A stretch of DNA of 64,000 bases from contig CAWHEL010000004.1 in NCBI GenBank assembly GCA_963828555.1, positions 682,001-746,000 of the forward strand, written 5' to 3'. Positions 24,654 to 32,451 of the stretch are shown in pieces (positions within the stretch are counted from its first letter, which is position 1; every line of letters begins with the position of its first letter). Both the position numbers and the translations under genes were made by a program. Under the pieces are notes generated by a model. The model worked only from the letters and a program-made list of their open reading frames with translations, was not told the DNA's origin and made no database searches. Source of the DNA: JADJPO01 sp963828555 (GTDB lineage: Bacteria; Actinomycetota; Actinomycetes; Actinomycetales; Kineosporiaceae).

Positions 24654-27593
24654 ATGGGCGTATCGGCGCAGGCGCTGGGCGTCACGGTGCTCGGTCCGGT
24701 CGCCGTGCGCACCTCGGGTGGGCTGAACGCCGTCCGCGGTCAACAGGGGCTGGTCCTCGCGGTGATGGCAGCCGCCCACCCCCACCCGGTGAGCACCGGC
24801 GCCCTGCTCGACGAGCTGTGGGACGACAGCCCCCCGCCGTCGGCCCGCACGGCCCTGCGGGTGGTGCTGACCAGGCTGCGCGAACGCCTCGGTGCAGGCG
24901 ATCGCATCGTGGTGCACAGTGGTGGGGCCTACCGGCTCGCGCTGGGGGAAGAGCAGCTCGACCACCTGCAGTTCGAGCGGATGCTCGACCAGGCGGGCTC
25001 CTCCATCGAGGCCGACCCGCGACGAGCCGTTGCGCTGCTGAGACCCGCGCTGGAGCTGTGGCGCGGCGCCGCCTTCGCCCCCTACGACGAGTCGCCGCGG
25101 GTGAAGGCCCACGCCGCGCACCTCGAGGAGCAGCGCAAGCACGCCGAGGAGCTGCTGGTGTCGGCACTGCTCGCCGGCGGTCAACCCGACAGCGCGGCCA
25201 CCTGGGCCACGGCGCTGGTCGAGGCCGAGCCCTACCGCGAGCGCCGGTGGGAGCACCTGATGCTGGCGCTGTACCGGACCGGACGCCAGGCCGAAGCACT
25301 GCACACGGCCCGGCGAGCCGCCGAGCGCCTGCGCGAGGACCTGGGCATCGAGCCCTGGCCGGGGCTGCGCGCCCTGGAGAGCGACATCCTGAACCAGGCG
25401 CCCCATCTCGATCGTGATCGTGCCGACGACGACCCGGGGGCCGCGGAATCGGTGCGGGTGAGCGGCGGCTCGCCCGGCGCGGGCGGGGTGCCCACTCTGC
25501 CGGGGAGCTTCGTCGACCGGGTCGCGGACGTCGCGGCGCTGTCGCTGCTGCTCGATCGGGAGCGGCTGGTCAGCGTGGTCGGGCCGCCCGGGGTCGGCAA
25601 GAGCCGACTGGCCGCGCACCTGGCCCGGGCGGCGGTGGGCACCCGCGTGCTGTGGCTCGACCTGGTACCGGTCCCTGCCGACGCCGTCGTCGCCGAGCTG
25701 GCCAACCTGACCGGCATCAGGCTCGGGCAGCCGGACGCCAGCCGGGAGCTGGCGGCAGCCTTCAGCCGAAACGAGACGCTGCTGGTGCTCGACAACTGCG
25801 AGCACGCGCTCGAATCGGTGGCCGATCTGGCCGAGGAGCTGCTCGCCGCCTGCCCCCGACTGACCGTGCTGGTGACCAGCAGGCAGTCGTTGGCCTGCCC
25901 CTCCGAGACCGCCTACCCGCTCGAACCGCTGCCGATCGACGGCGCGTTGCAGCTGCTCAGGCAGCGTGCGGGGGGCCACCTGCGCGGCAACGACGAGCGC
26001 GGAGCTGGTGCGGCTGGTCGATCGGCTCGACCGCCTGCCGCTGTCGATCGAACTCGCGGCGCCGGCGCTCGGCTCGACGTCGGCTGCCCACCTGGTGAGC
26101 GTGCTGACCCACTCCCTGGATTCGGCGACCGGGCATGGGCAGCACGACAGCCGGCACCACCGCCTGGGAGTCGCGCTGGACTGGTCGCTCGAGCTGCTGG
26201 CGGAGGCCGACCGCGAGCTGTTCGACACCCTCGGGGTGCTGCCCGGCAGGTTCCTGGTCGAGGACGTCGCCGAGCTCACCGGGCGATCGCCGGCCGAGAT
26301 CGAGCAGGCGCTGCTGCGGCTGGCGGCAGGTGGCCTGCTGCGCCGGCCGGCGCCGGGACACAGGCCGGCTGGCGGCAGCTGAACGTCGTCAGAACCCATG
26401 CCCAGGAACGGTTGCGGGCCCACGGCCGGCTCGACCGGCTGACCCGGGCGCACGCCACCGCACAGGTCGCCCTGGTCAAGAGCCTGGCCGGCGACCTGGT
26501 CGGGCCCGGCGAGGACCTGGCCGTGGCCCGGTTGGGCCGGGCCGCCGACCAGCTGCCGGCCGCCCACCACTGGCTGATCGCCCAGCAGGCCGTGGCGGAG
26601 TCCGCGGCGTTCAACCTGGCGCTGTGGGAGTACACGTTCTTCCGCCAGCAGTTCGGGCGCTACCACTGGCTGGAGGACACCCTCGCGCTGCCCGGCGCCG
26701 ACCAGGTCGCCGACCACGACCTCCTGCTGGGCGAGGCGGCCCTGGCAGCCTGGGCTCGGGGCCAGCCGGTACGCAGTGCCTACCTCGCCGATCAGGCCGA
26801 GGCGGCTGCTGCCGGCCGGGGTCGCCCGCTGCCGCTGGCGGCGCTCAAGGCCCGGTTCAACCTCGCGGTCGAGGAACAGCGCCTCGGCGAGGCCGGCGCC
26901 CTGCTGATGCGGCTGCTCGGGGAGTCCATCGAGCGGGCCGACGCCCGCCACCACGCCGACAACCTGGTGGTCGCAGCCATGGGGCTGGCCCAGCTGGGCT
27001 TGGATGCCGAGGCCGCCGGGACCGCGGAGCAGGCTGTGACGCTGGCTCGGACCACCGGCAACCCGACGTCGGTCAGCTGGGCCGGGGTCGGGGTCGGCTC
27101 GGCCTGCCTGTATACCGATCCCCGCCGCGCCGCCCGGGCGTTCTCGGCGGCCGCGCGGCTGGCCGGCACGGTCGACAACCGGTGGGTCAAGGGGATGGCG
27201 CTGACCGGGCTGGTGACGGCGCTGCGCCGGCAGGGCCGGCTGACCCAGGCCCGTGACCTGGTCGGCGAGGTGACCGAGCTGTGGATCCGCTGCCGCTCCG
27301 CCGGGCAACTCGCCCGCGTCGGTCACGAGGTGGCACTGCTGCTCGACGGGATGGGTGAGCCGGTGGCCGCGGCCCGGTTGCTCGCCGAGCTCGAGCTGGT
27401 CGGCCCCCCGTACCCGATGAGGGGCGACGATCAGGAGCGTCTGGAGGAGTTGGCGCTCATCAGCGCCGAGCTCACCGACGAGTTCGCCGGTGTCATCGTC
27501 CATCCGGCGGCCGACCGGCTGGATCAGATGGTCCTGCGTGGACTCGGTGCCCTGCGCAGCCTTTCCGGCCGGCCTCGTGACGTCGTCCGGTGA
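24654..27593 (+). CDS. AfsR/SARP-type transcriptional regulator with BTAD and NB-ARC domains (two compensating frameshifts)
   Basis: About 979 codons; ATG 24654 (GTG 24648 also possible). An OmpR-type winged helix (about 8-95) is followed by a BTAD domain (about 100-245, ending LGIEPWPGLRALE) and a P-loop ATPase region with GPPGVGKSR near 312, LLVLDNCEH and LTVLVTSRQ. The C-terminal 380 residues are helical and TPR-like. Between 25970-25975 (a run of six G) and 26355-26357 (GGG) the family-like sequence is in another frame (ELVRLVDRLDRLPLSIELAAPAL, then GVALDWSLELL, LPGRFLVEDVAELTG). Removing one G at the first site and adding one at the second restores a normal protein. About 128 residues are therefore scrambled as written. 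Matching SARP-type operators lie at 27596 and 30872, so this protein probably controls its neighbours. Confidence 0.85.
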   Translation: MGVSAQALGVTVLGPVAVRTSGGLNAVRGQQGLVLAVMAAAHPHPVSTGALLDELWDDSPPPSARTALRVVLTRLRERLGAGDRIVVHSGGAYRLALGEEQLDHLQFERMLDQAGSSIEADPRRAVALLRPALELWRGAAFAPYDESPRVKAHAAHLEEQRKHAEELLVSALLAGGQPDSAATWATALVEAEPYRERRWEHLMLALYRTGRQAEALHTARRAAERLREDLGIEPWPGLRALESDILNQAPHLDRDRADDDPGAAESVRVSGGSPGAGGVPTLPGSFVDRVADVAALSLLLDRERLVSVVGPPGVGKSRLAAHLARAAVGTRVLWLDLVPVPADAVVAELANLTGIRLGQPDASRELAAAFSRNETLLVLDNCEHALESVADLAEELLAACPRLTVLVTSRQSLACPSETAYPLEPLPIDGALQLLRQRAGGHLRGNDERGAGAAGRSARPPAAVDRTRGAGARLDVGCPPGERADPLPGFGDRAWAARQPAPPPGSRAGLVARAAGGGRPRAVRHPRGAARQVPGRGRRRAHRAIAGRDRAGAAAAGGRWPAAPAGAGTQAGWRQLNVVRTHAQERLRAHGRLDRLTRAHATAQVALVKSLAGDLVGPGEDLAVARLGRAADQLPAAHHWLIAQQAVAESAAFNLALWEYTFFRQQFGRYHWLEDTLALPGADQVADHDLLLGEAALAAWARGQPVRSAYLADQAEAAAAGRGRPLPLAALKARFNLAVEEQRLGEAGALLMRLLGESIERADARHHADNLVVAAMGLAQLGLDAEAAGTAEQAVTLARTTGNPTSVSWAGVGVGSACLYTDPRRAARAFSAAARLAGTVDNRWVKGMALTGLVTALRRQGRLTQARDLVGEVTELWIRCRSAGQLARVGHEVALLLDGMGEPVAAARLLAELELVGPPYPMRGDDQERLEELALISAELTDEFAGVIVHPAADRLDQMVLRGLGALRSLSGRPRDVVR

Positions 27594-27595
27594 CG

Positions 27596-27613
27596 GTTAG
27601 CGCTCTGTTAGCC
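27596..27613 (+). promoter_or_regulatory. SARP-type operator: GTTAGCG-4-GTTAGCC
   Basis: Two direct heptamers GTTAGCG and GTTAGCC with an 11-bp period, beginning 3 bp after the regulator stop and about 79 bp before the glycine-zipper gene. SARPs bind direct heptamer repeats on one DNA face just upstream of a -10 box. The same pair occurs at 30872-30889. A clear -10 box is not seen; the spacing would place it near 27622. Confidence 0.65.
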
Positions 27614-27691
27614 GGCCGAGTCCACAGTGGTGTTCGTCATCGAAACCCGCTGCAGCAGCGGGAGACACCGACTCACACCCATGGAGAAGAC

Positions 27692-28276
27692 ATGACCACG
27701 TTCGATCCCGCCCAGATGAGCCAGGTGTTGGACACGGCGCTCACCACGCTGCCCACACCTCCGATCTGGCCCGGCCCGTTCCCGGGCCCGGGCCGGCCTG
27801 TGCCGACCGGTCCGCTGACCGACCTCGTGACCAAGGGCCTGATCACCCCAGAGGAGCAGAAGGCGCTCCGCAGCCTCCTGACCAAGGCGCACGCGGAGCC
27901 CCGGCCCTCCCCGCAGACGATCGTCAAGGAGATCGACGGGCTGCTGGATCACGTGTCCGGCCCGGTCTTCCTCACCGTCCTGAAGGTGATCCGGCACGCC
28001 GCGGAGCAGCAGGCCTCCGCCGCCGAGGCCCCGCCCGACGCCCAGTTCCTGCTCACGATTCCCGACGTCGACTGGGGTGCTGCGGCCGACGGAGCGGTCG
28101 ACGGCGCCGGCTACGGAGCCGGCATCGGAGCCGCGCTCGGCGGTGCTGTCGGCGGTGCGCTCGGTGGTCCCGGTCTCGGCGCGATCGGAGCCTGCTGGGG
28201 GGCCCTGAACATGGGAGTCTGGGGCGGTGTCGTCGGGGGTGCGGTCAAGGGGCTCGGCCACGGCGCCAGCAAGTAG
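27692..28276 (+). CDS. Glycine-zipper protein of unknown function
   Basis: 194 residues; ATG preceded by GGAGAAG. Residues about 20-40 are Pro/Gly-rich, the middle part (about 45-125) is helical and polar, and the last 60 residues form a glycine zipper (GAGYGAGIGAALGGAVGGAL, then GGVVGGAVKGLG) able to insert into or cross a membrane. Such C-termini occur in class II bacteriocin-like peptides and in glycine-zipper membrane proteins. No leader peptide with a double-Gly site at the N-terminus is evident. It lies directly behind the SARP regulator and its operator, so it is probably a direct target. A membrane-active effector is possible but speculative. Confidence 0.7.
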   Translation: MTTFDPAQMSQVLDTALTTLPTPPIWPGPFPGPGRPVPTGPLTDLVTKGLITPEEQKALRSLLTKAHAEPRPSPQTIVKEIDGLLDHVSGPVFLTVLKVIRHAAEQQASAAEAPPDAQFLLTIPDVDWGAAADGAVDGAGYGAGIGAALGGAVGGALGGPGLGAIGACWGALNMGVWGGVVGGAVKGLGHGASK

Positions 28277-28333
28277 GCCGCGAGCACGACGGCGCCGCCG
28301 GGGGCACGGGCCCCGACGGCGCCGTCAACATGT

Positions 28334-28531
28334 GTGTCGCTCATCAGCGCCGAGCGATCCGAGAGATCCGAGAGATGCGAGCGAGCCGACGGGGTCGACC
28401 TCCTCGCCGTGCAACCGGCGGTGGGCCGGCTGGGTCAAGTGGTGCTGCGTGGGCCCGGCGCCCTGCGCAGCCTTCGGGCCATCGATCAGGTGCCCGCGCG
28501 GCGCTCTCCAGCCTCGTGACGTCGTCCGGTG
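28334..28531 (+). pseudogene. Remnant of the 3' end of a second AfsR/SARP-type regulator
   Basis: The plus frame reads SLISAERSERSERCERADGV, then VGRLGQVVLRGPGALRSLRA, and ends at CGTGACGTCGTCCGGTGA. This parallels the C-terminus of the intact regulator (ALISAELTDE..., DRLDQMVLRGLGALRSL..., same final codons RDVVR and stop). The DNA at 28512-28531 and 27574-27593 is nearly identical. A paralogous regulator gene or a partial duplication once ended here. It overlaps, antisense, the end of the oxygenase gene. Confidence 0.6.
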
Positions 28532-30806
28532 ACAGCGGACGACGGTAGGGCCGGGTTCGGCCCTGTGCGAGGAAAGGGCGGACCCAACGCTGCCCGATCG
28601 CCTGGATCATGGTGCGGGTCAGCGGCCGGAGCGGGCGGATCCGCAGTAGCCCACCCAGGACGGCGGCGATCAGCCGGGCCCCGGTGCGGCCCTCCCCGGT
28701 TCCGGTCAGCAGCAACGCCGTCGCGCGGGGTTCGCCGAGCACCTGCATCAGGCCGGGCGCCAACCAGGAGAACCCGCGCGGGAACCCGTCGGCCACGCCC
28801 TCGATCAGCGCCTCGCACAGCCGGACGCCGTCCAGGGAACGGGCGTGCTGACGACGTCGGATCGCCAGCGACAGGGCGCGGGCCTCGCGGTGGTCGAGGG
28901 GTCGGCGTGCGCCCTCGGTCCCCGGCACCGTCAGGGCGTCGTGCGGTGCGCCGAGCAGGAACCCGATGCCGAGCCAGAACCGGACGACGGCGTCGCGGGT
29001 CTGCTCGTCCAGGTCGATGCCGAGCTCGTCGAGCATCTCCAGCGTCGAGGTCGAGAAGCTGAGCGCCGTCCCGATCACGTCCTCCTGGTTGAACGGGACG
29101 CCGTAGACGGCGCTGTCCCACTCGTGGTTGAGCAGCCGGTCGGCCATCAACGCGTGCATCGCCCGGACGCCCCGCACCGACTGCAGGGCGCCGCCGTCAG
29201 GTTGCATGACCCCCTCGGTCCAGCCCTTCTCGGAGCCCAACAGGTCGATCACGAAGAAGGCGGTCTCCCCGGCCCGGCGGAACGGATCGGTGGCCAGGTC
29301 GGACACCCGCCCCAGCACGTGCACCCCGGCGGCGGCCGCGTAGCTGTCCGGCAGGGAGCGGAACACCAGGGCCATGAACCACACCGTCGACCACCGGCCG
29401 AACACCTGCCGGGCTCGGGTGCACGTGGCCGGGTCCAGCAGGTCACCGGGCTGGACGGCCTGACGGCGACGCTGTTCGACATCCTCGCGGATGAGGTGGA
29501 TCCTCGCGGCGTTCGCGTCGTCGGCGACGTCCTCGAGGGGCACCTCCTCGGGACCCTCCAGGGGTAGGTGGGTGGGCTGGGTGCGCAGCACGTCGAGCTG
29601 ATCGTCGGTGAGCGGGCTGGCGACCTCGCCCCGCTCCGGTGCGGAACCCTCGAGCGGACTGGAGGCGGCCAGCAGGCCGAGCTGACTCTGGAGGGCGCCG
29701 TCGAGTCCCGGCCGGGGCGGCACCCGGACGACGGCGCCCGTCTCGTCGAACCACCACGTGGCCCGCTGGTGCTCGGCGAACAGGGCGGAGATGTAGGCCA
29801 TCCGATCGCGCAGGTCGTTCCAGCAGCGGGCCCGCCCACCGTCCACGCCGAGGTGGGTGAACAGCTTGCCGAGCAGGGCCTCGTCGCTCAGATCCTCGAT
29901 GTGGTGACGCCCGTCGCCCTCTTCGATCGGAACACGTTGTACGACAAGGGGTTTGACCCCGCGTGGAACGGGTTTCCCGGTCTTGACCAGTCCTGTGGGC
30001 AGGTCCACGCCGATCAGCAGCCGGGTGGCCACGCCGATCCAGGCATCCTCCAGGCGCAGGCGCAGCGGCCCTGGGTCACGATGGCGCCAGTGGTAGCGGG
30101 TTTCCAGCGTTGCCCAGGGTGTGGTCAGGGTGCGCAGCCAGGACCGCAAACCCACGCTGATGGCCAGGGACAACAGGCGTTGCTCGTGCAGGGCCAGCAG
30201 GCAGTTCCCGGTCAGGATGTGCTGGGAGCGCTGCTCACCGGGCGGCTCCTCGAGCGCCCGGTAGTAGGCGCGGAACCCGAGCACCAGCAGCTGGTTGTGG
30301 TGCGGACCGGCTGGTCGTGACCGGGGGTCGGTCAAGGAGACCCAGAACTCGCGCTCGGTGCCACCGCCGGGGTCGCCGGGTGGGCGGAACAGCTTCTTGC
30401 GCAACGCGTTCTCGCAGCGCTCCCAGGCCGGGGCCAAATCCTCGCCGGCCGACGCTGCTGCCCCGATGGTTTCCAGGAAGACGGCGTGACCCCGGCCGAT
30501 GTCGGCGAAGACGTCCCGGTTGCCGTCCGCAAAAGCCTTCGTGATCAGGGCTCCGAGCACCGGGACCGGCAGGCTGAGGTAGCCGCCGACGGTGTGGCTG
30601 GCCCACTGGCCGAAGGCCGCCCAGGTGGCGTCACCGGTTCCCAACAGGGCCGCCATGGCTTGCGCCAGATCGCCGTAGGTGCGACTGATCAGCTCGTTGC
30701 GCAGGCTCACGGGCATCGGCACGAACGCGATGTCGAGGATCCGGTCGGCATCGACCGACCGGCTGAGCAGGTCGGGCTCCCACGCCGAGCCCCTGCGTCC
30801 GTGCAT
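28344..30806 (-). CDS. MpaB/Lcp-like (DUF2236) oxygenase-family protein with long N-terminal domain
   Basis: 820 residues. The C-terminal third (about 480-720) has VRAMHALMADRLL followed by YGVPFNQEDVIGTALSFS, the signature of the MpaB/MpaB'/rubber-oxygenase (latex-clearing) fold, in which the His and an upstream Arg position a b-type heme. The first 350 residues form a separate domain starting IAFVPMPVSLRNELISRTYGDL and containing FGQWASHTVGGYL; I know this pattern only from uncharacterised proteins. The last 45 residues, Arg/Pro-rich and ending ISRISRIARR, come from reading antisense through a regulator remnant and are probably not native. The SARP-type operator 30872-30889 is 66 bp upstream, suggesting co-regulation with the divergent small gene. 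No signal peptide is visible. Confidence 0.72.
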   Translation of the reverse strand: MHGRRGSAWEPDLLSRSVDADRILDIAFVPMPVSLRNELISRTYGDLAQAMAALLGTGDATWAAFGQWASHTVGGYLSLPVPVLGALITKAFADGNRDVFADIGRGHAVFLETIGAAASAGEDLAPAWERCENALRKKLFRPPGDPGGGTEREFWVSLTDPRSRPAGPHHNQLLVLGFRAYYRALEEPPGEQRSQHILTGNCLLALHEQRLLSLAISVGLRSWLRTLTTPWATLETRYHWRHRDPGPLRLRLEDAWIGVATRLLIGVDLPTGLVKTGKPVPRGVKPLVVQRVPIEEGDGRHHIEDLSDEALLGKLFTHLGVDGGRARCWNDLRDRMAYISALFAEHQRATWWFDETGAVVRVPPRPGLDGALQSQLGLLAASSPLEGSAPERGEVASPLTDDQLDVLRTQPTHLPLEGPEEVPLEDVADDANAARIHLIREDVEQRRRQAVQPGDLLDPATCTRARQVFGRWSTVWFMALVFRSLPDSYAAAAGVHVLGRVSDLATDPFRRAGETAFFVIDLLGSEKGWTEGVMQPDGGALQSVRGVRAMHALMADRLLNHEWDSAVYGVPFNQEDVIGTALSFSTSTLEMLDELGIDLDEQTRDAVVRFWLGIGFLLGAPHDALTVPGTEGARRPLDHREARALSLAIRRRQHARSLDGVRLCEALIEGVADGFPRGFSWLAPGLMQVLGEPRATALLLTGTGEGRTGARLIAAVLGGLLRIRPLRPLTRTMIQAIGQRWVRPFLAQGRTRPYRRPLSPDDVTRLESAARAPDRWPEGCAGRRAHAAPLDPAGPPPVARRGGRPRRLARISRISRIARR

Positions 30807-30871
30807 GGCAACCCCCTGTCGGCATGCGTCGATCTCCTCCCACAGGGTGGCAGAACGGGCGCCGTGTTGTT

Positions 30872-30889
30872 GTTAGCGCCCTGTTAGCC
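30872..30889 (+). promoter_or_regulatory. SARP-type operator: GTTAGCG-4-GTTAGCC, second site
   Basis: Identical heptamers and spacing to 27596-27613 (GTTAGCG, four bases, GTTAGCC), here between the divergent oxygenase gene and the small gene at 30949. On the plus strand the repeats would place a -10 box near 30898, where TGATGCT is a weak candidate. Two copies of an 18-bp pattern about 3.3 kb apart beside a SARP gene are unlikely to be chance. Confidence 0.65.
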
Positions 30890-30948
30890 GGTGCCGCTGA
30901 TGCTCAGGAGTGTCAGAGGAACGCACCCTCAACGAGAGAGAGATCGTC

Positions 30949-31332
30949 ATGTCCGTAGCACCCAACGATGTGAACCTGCTCGCCGTCGAGACCAACGACC
31001 AGGACTTCGCGGCCGGCACGGCCATCGACTTCCAGGTCCGGGCCGAGGTCGGCGCCGCACTGCACGGCACGGGTGGCCAGTACAAGGTCAGGCTCACCCT
31101 GACCGACACCACCGACCCGAGCCTGCTCGACACCGAGAACGTCACCGGCGTCTTCGGTGACGCGAACTGGCCGAACCCCGGGCTGAACATCTTCGCGTTC
31201 ACCGTGCCGGCCGGCGCGACCGCCGGCCGGGTCGGCAACATCGTCGAGCCCCAGGCCCGCCTGATCGGCAATGCGGCCGCACCGTTCGACGGCTCGCACG
31301 TGGTCGGCGACAGCCTGCTGCTCACCCCCTGA
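30949..31332 (+). CDS. Small predicted beta-sandwich protein, unknown function
   Basis: 127 residues from the ATG at 30949, preceded by GAGAGAGAG. The sequence alternates polar and hydrophobic residues (DFQVRAEV, QYKVRLTLTD, NIFAFTVPAG) with many Gly and Asn, which predicts an all-beta fold. No signal peptide, cysteine or catalytic motif is seen. Its promoter region carries the SARP-type operator, so it is probably a target of the regulator at 24654. It could be a partner of the divergent oxygenase, but no homology supports a function. Confidence 0.65.
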   Translation: MSVAPNDVNLLAVETNDQDFAAGTAIDFQVRAEVGAALHGTGGQYKVRLTLTDTTDPSLLDTENVTGVFGDANWPNPGLNIFAFTVPAGATAGRVGNIVEPQARLIGNAAAPFDGSHVVGDSLLLTP

Positions 31333-31349
31333 GCTACCGGCAGCCGACC

Positions 31350-31994
31350 ATGCACCCCGCCTCCGTCTCGATCACTGTGGCCGCTGCCGTAGCGATCGGC
31401 GGGGCGGGGTTGTCGGTCGTCGGGACCTTCGCCTATCTGAACGGGATCCGGCGTGGGGCCACGGTCCCGCACCGCGGCAGCTGGCTGGTCTGGAGCGCGA
31501 TCGCCCTCCTGGCGGCGGTGGCCCACGGCGCCGCCGGCGGCCGCTGGAGCCTGGTCGTGCTCGGCGTGCAGGCAGTGACCACGGTGACCGTGCTCGGGTT
31601 CTCCGTTCGCGCCGGCGTCGGCGGGATCACGGTGGGCAACGCCGTCCTGCTGTCCGTGGCCGGGGTCGGGATCGTGGGCTGGCTGGTCCTCGACGAGCCG
31701 ATCGCAGCCACCGCCTGCGCCGCTCTGGCCGATGGCGCGGGCCTGGTGGCGATCGTCCCCAAGATCTGGCGCGAACCCCATTCCGAGACCGCCAGCACCT
31801 ATGCCGCGGCCGGCCTGTCGGGGTTGCTGGCCGCCCTGGCCGCCCTGGTTGTCACCTCGACCGACCCGGCGCTGCTGCTCTTCCCGGTCTACTTCTGCCT
31901 GGCCAACGCGGCTACTGCGCGGCTCATCGTCTGGCGCCGCCGGGCCATTGGCCGGATTCCGCCGACGCGTGAACGGGTGTCGCTCTGGCTATGA
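31350..31994 (+). CDS. Multi-pass membrane protein, PQ-loop/SemiSWEET-like
   Basis: 214 residues with about six to seven hydrophobic helices. The stretch VPKIWREPHSETASTYA resembles the PQ-loop motif pattern P-x-I-x(n)-S/T-x(2)-S/T seen in SWEET/SemiSWEET and related small transporters; an earlier segment AYLNGIRRGATVPHRGSW occupies the matching place in the first half. It follows the small beta protein by 17 bp and may be co-transcribed. Transport of a small metabolite is possible, the substrate is unknown, and the family match is tentative. Confidence 0.65.
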   Translation: MHPASVSITVAAAVAIGGAGLSVVGTFAYLNGIRRGATVPHRGSWLVWSAIALLAAVAHGAAGGRWSLVVLGVQAVTTVTVLGFSVRAGVGGITVGNAVLLSVAGVGIVGWLVLDEPIAATACAALADGAGLVAIVPKIWREPHSETASTYAAAGLSGLLAALAALVVTSTDPALLLFPVYFCLANAATARLIVWRRRAIGRIPPTRERVSLWL

Positions 31995-32157
31995 AGGAGC
32001 GGGCTGCCGCATCATCCATCCGCCGCGAGCCAGGACTGCGATGCTCCGCTCCAGCGACCATTCGGGGCCGAGGAACGGCCGGGGTAGAGGGGATCTTGAA
32101 GATCTCCTGCCGGGCCTGCCCGCGCCGGTGACCGCCAGCGGCGACGGGCAGCCATCT

Positions 32158-32191
32158 TTGAGAAAGCTACAGATGTGCTACGTTCGTAGCA
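32158..32191 (+). promoter_or_regulatory. Leaderless promoter with palindromic operator for the toxin-antitoxin pair
   Basis: TTGAGA (32158-32163) and TACGTT (32179-32184), spaced 15 bp, precede the ATG by six bases, so transcription would start at or next to the start codon. A perfect palindrome TGCTACGTTCGTAGCA (32176-32191) covers the -10 region and runs into the ATG. Binding of the antitoxin complex there would block transcription. Confidence 0.6.
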
Positions 32192-32451
32192 TGTCTGAGG
32201 TTCCGTCGCGAGAACTGCGCAACAGCACCGCTGAGGTACTGCGCCGGGTGGCTGCCGGTGAGGACGTTGTGATCACCGTGAACGGGCGCGGGGTGGCGCG
32301 ATTGCTGCCGATCCAACCTCAACGGCGGCGGTGGATCGACCGCGCCGAGTTGGTGCGGCGGTTGGGTGTGGCGCAGGCCGATCCGGGGTTGCGTGACGAT
32401 CTGGCTGAGCTGGCCGGAGACACCACTGACGACCTCGGTCCCGTGTCGTGA
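32191..32451 (+). CDS. Phd/YefM-type antitoxin
   Basis: 86 residues. VPSRELRNSTAEVLRRVAAGEDVVITVNGRGVARLLPI is the Phd/YefM fold; the tail (LRDDLAELAGDTTDDLG) is acidic and should wrap the toxin. The start ATG lies on the operator palindrome, with no room for a ribosome binding site, so translation is probably leaderless. Its stop overlaps the toxin start (GTGA). It resembles the antitoxin at 15516, and both promoters share the same core sequence. Confidence 0.87.
   Translation: MSEVPSRELRNSTAEVLRRVAAGEDVVITVNGRGVARLLPIQPQRRRWIDRAELVRRLGVAQADPGLRDDLAELAGDTTDDLGPVS

Noticed and set aside
24579..27503. 974-codon open frame on the minus strand opposite the SARP regulator
   Set aside because: High-GC genes often leave long open antisense frames. 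Its sequence is Gln/Arg/Gly/Pro-rich without domain patterns, while the plus strand has clear winged-helix, BTAD and ATPase motifs.
24654..31994. Antibiotic biosynthesis cluster controlled by the SARP
   Set aside because: No polyketide synthase, peptide synthetase, terpene or RiPP enzyme was seen near the regulator. SARP proteins can control other functions.
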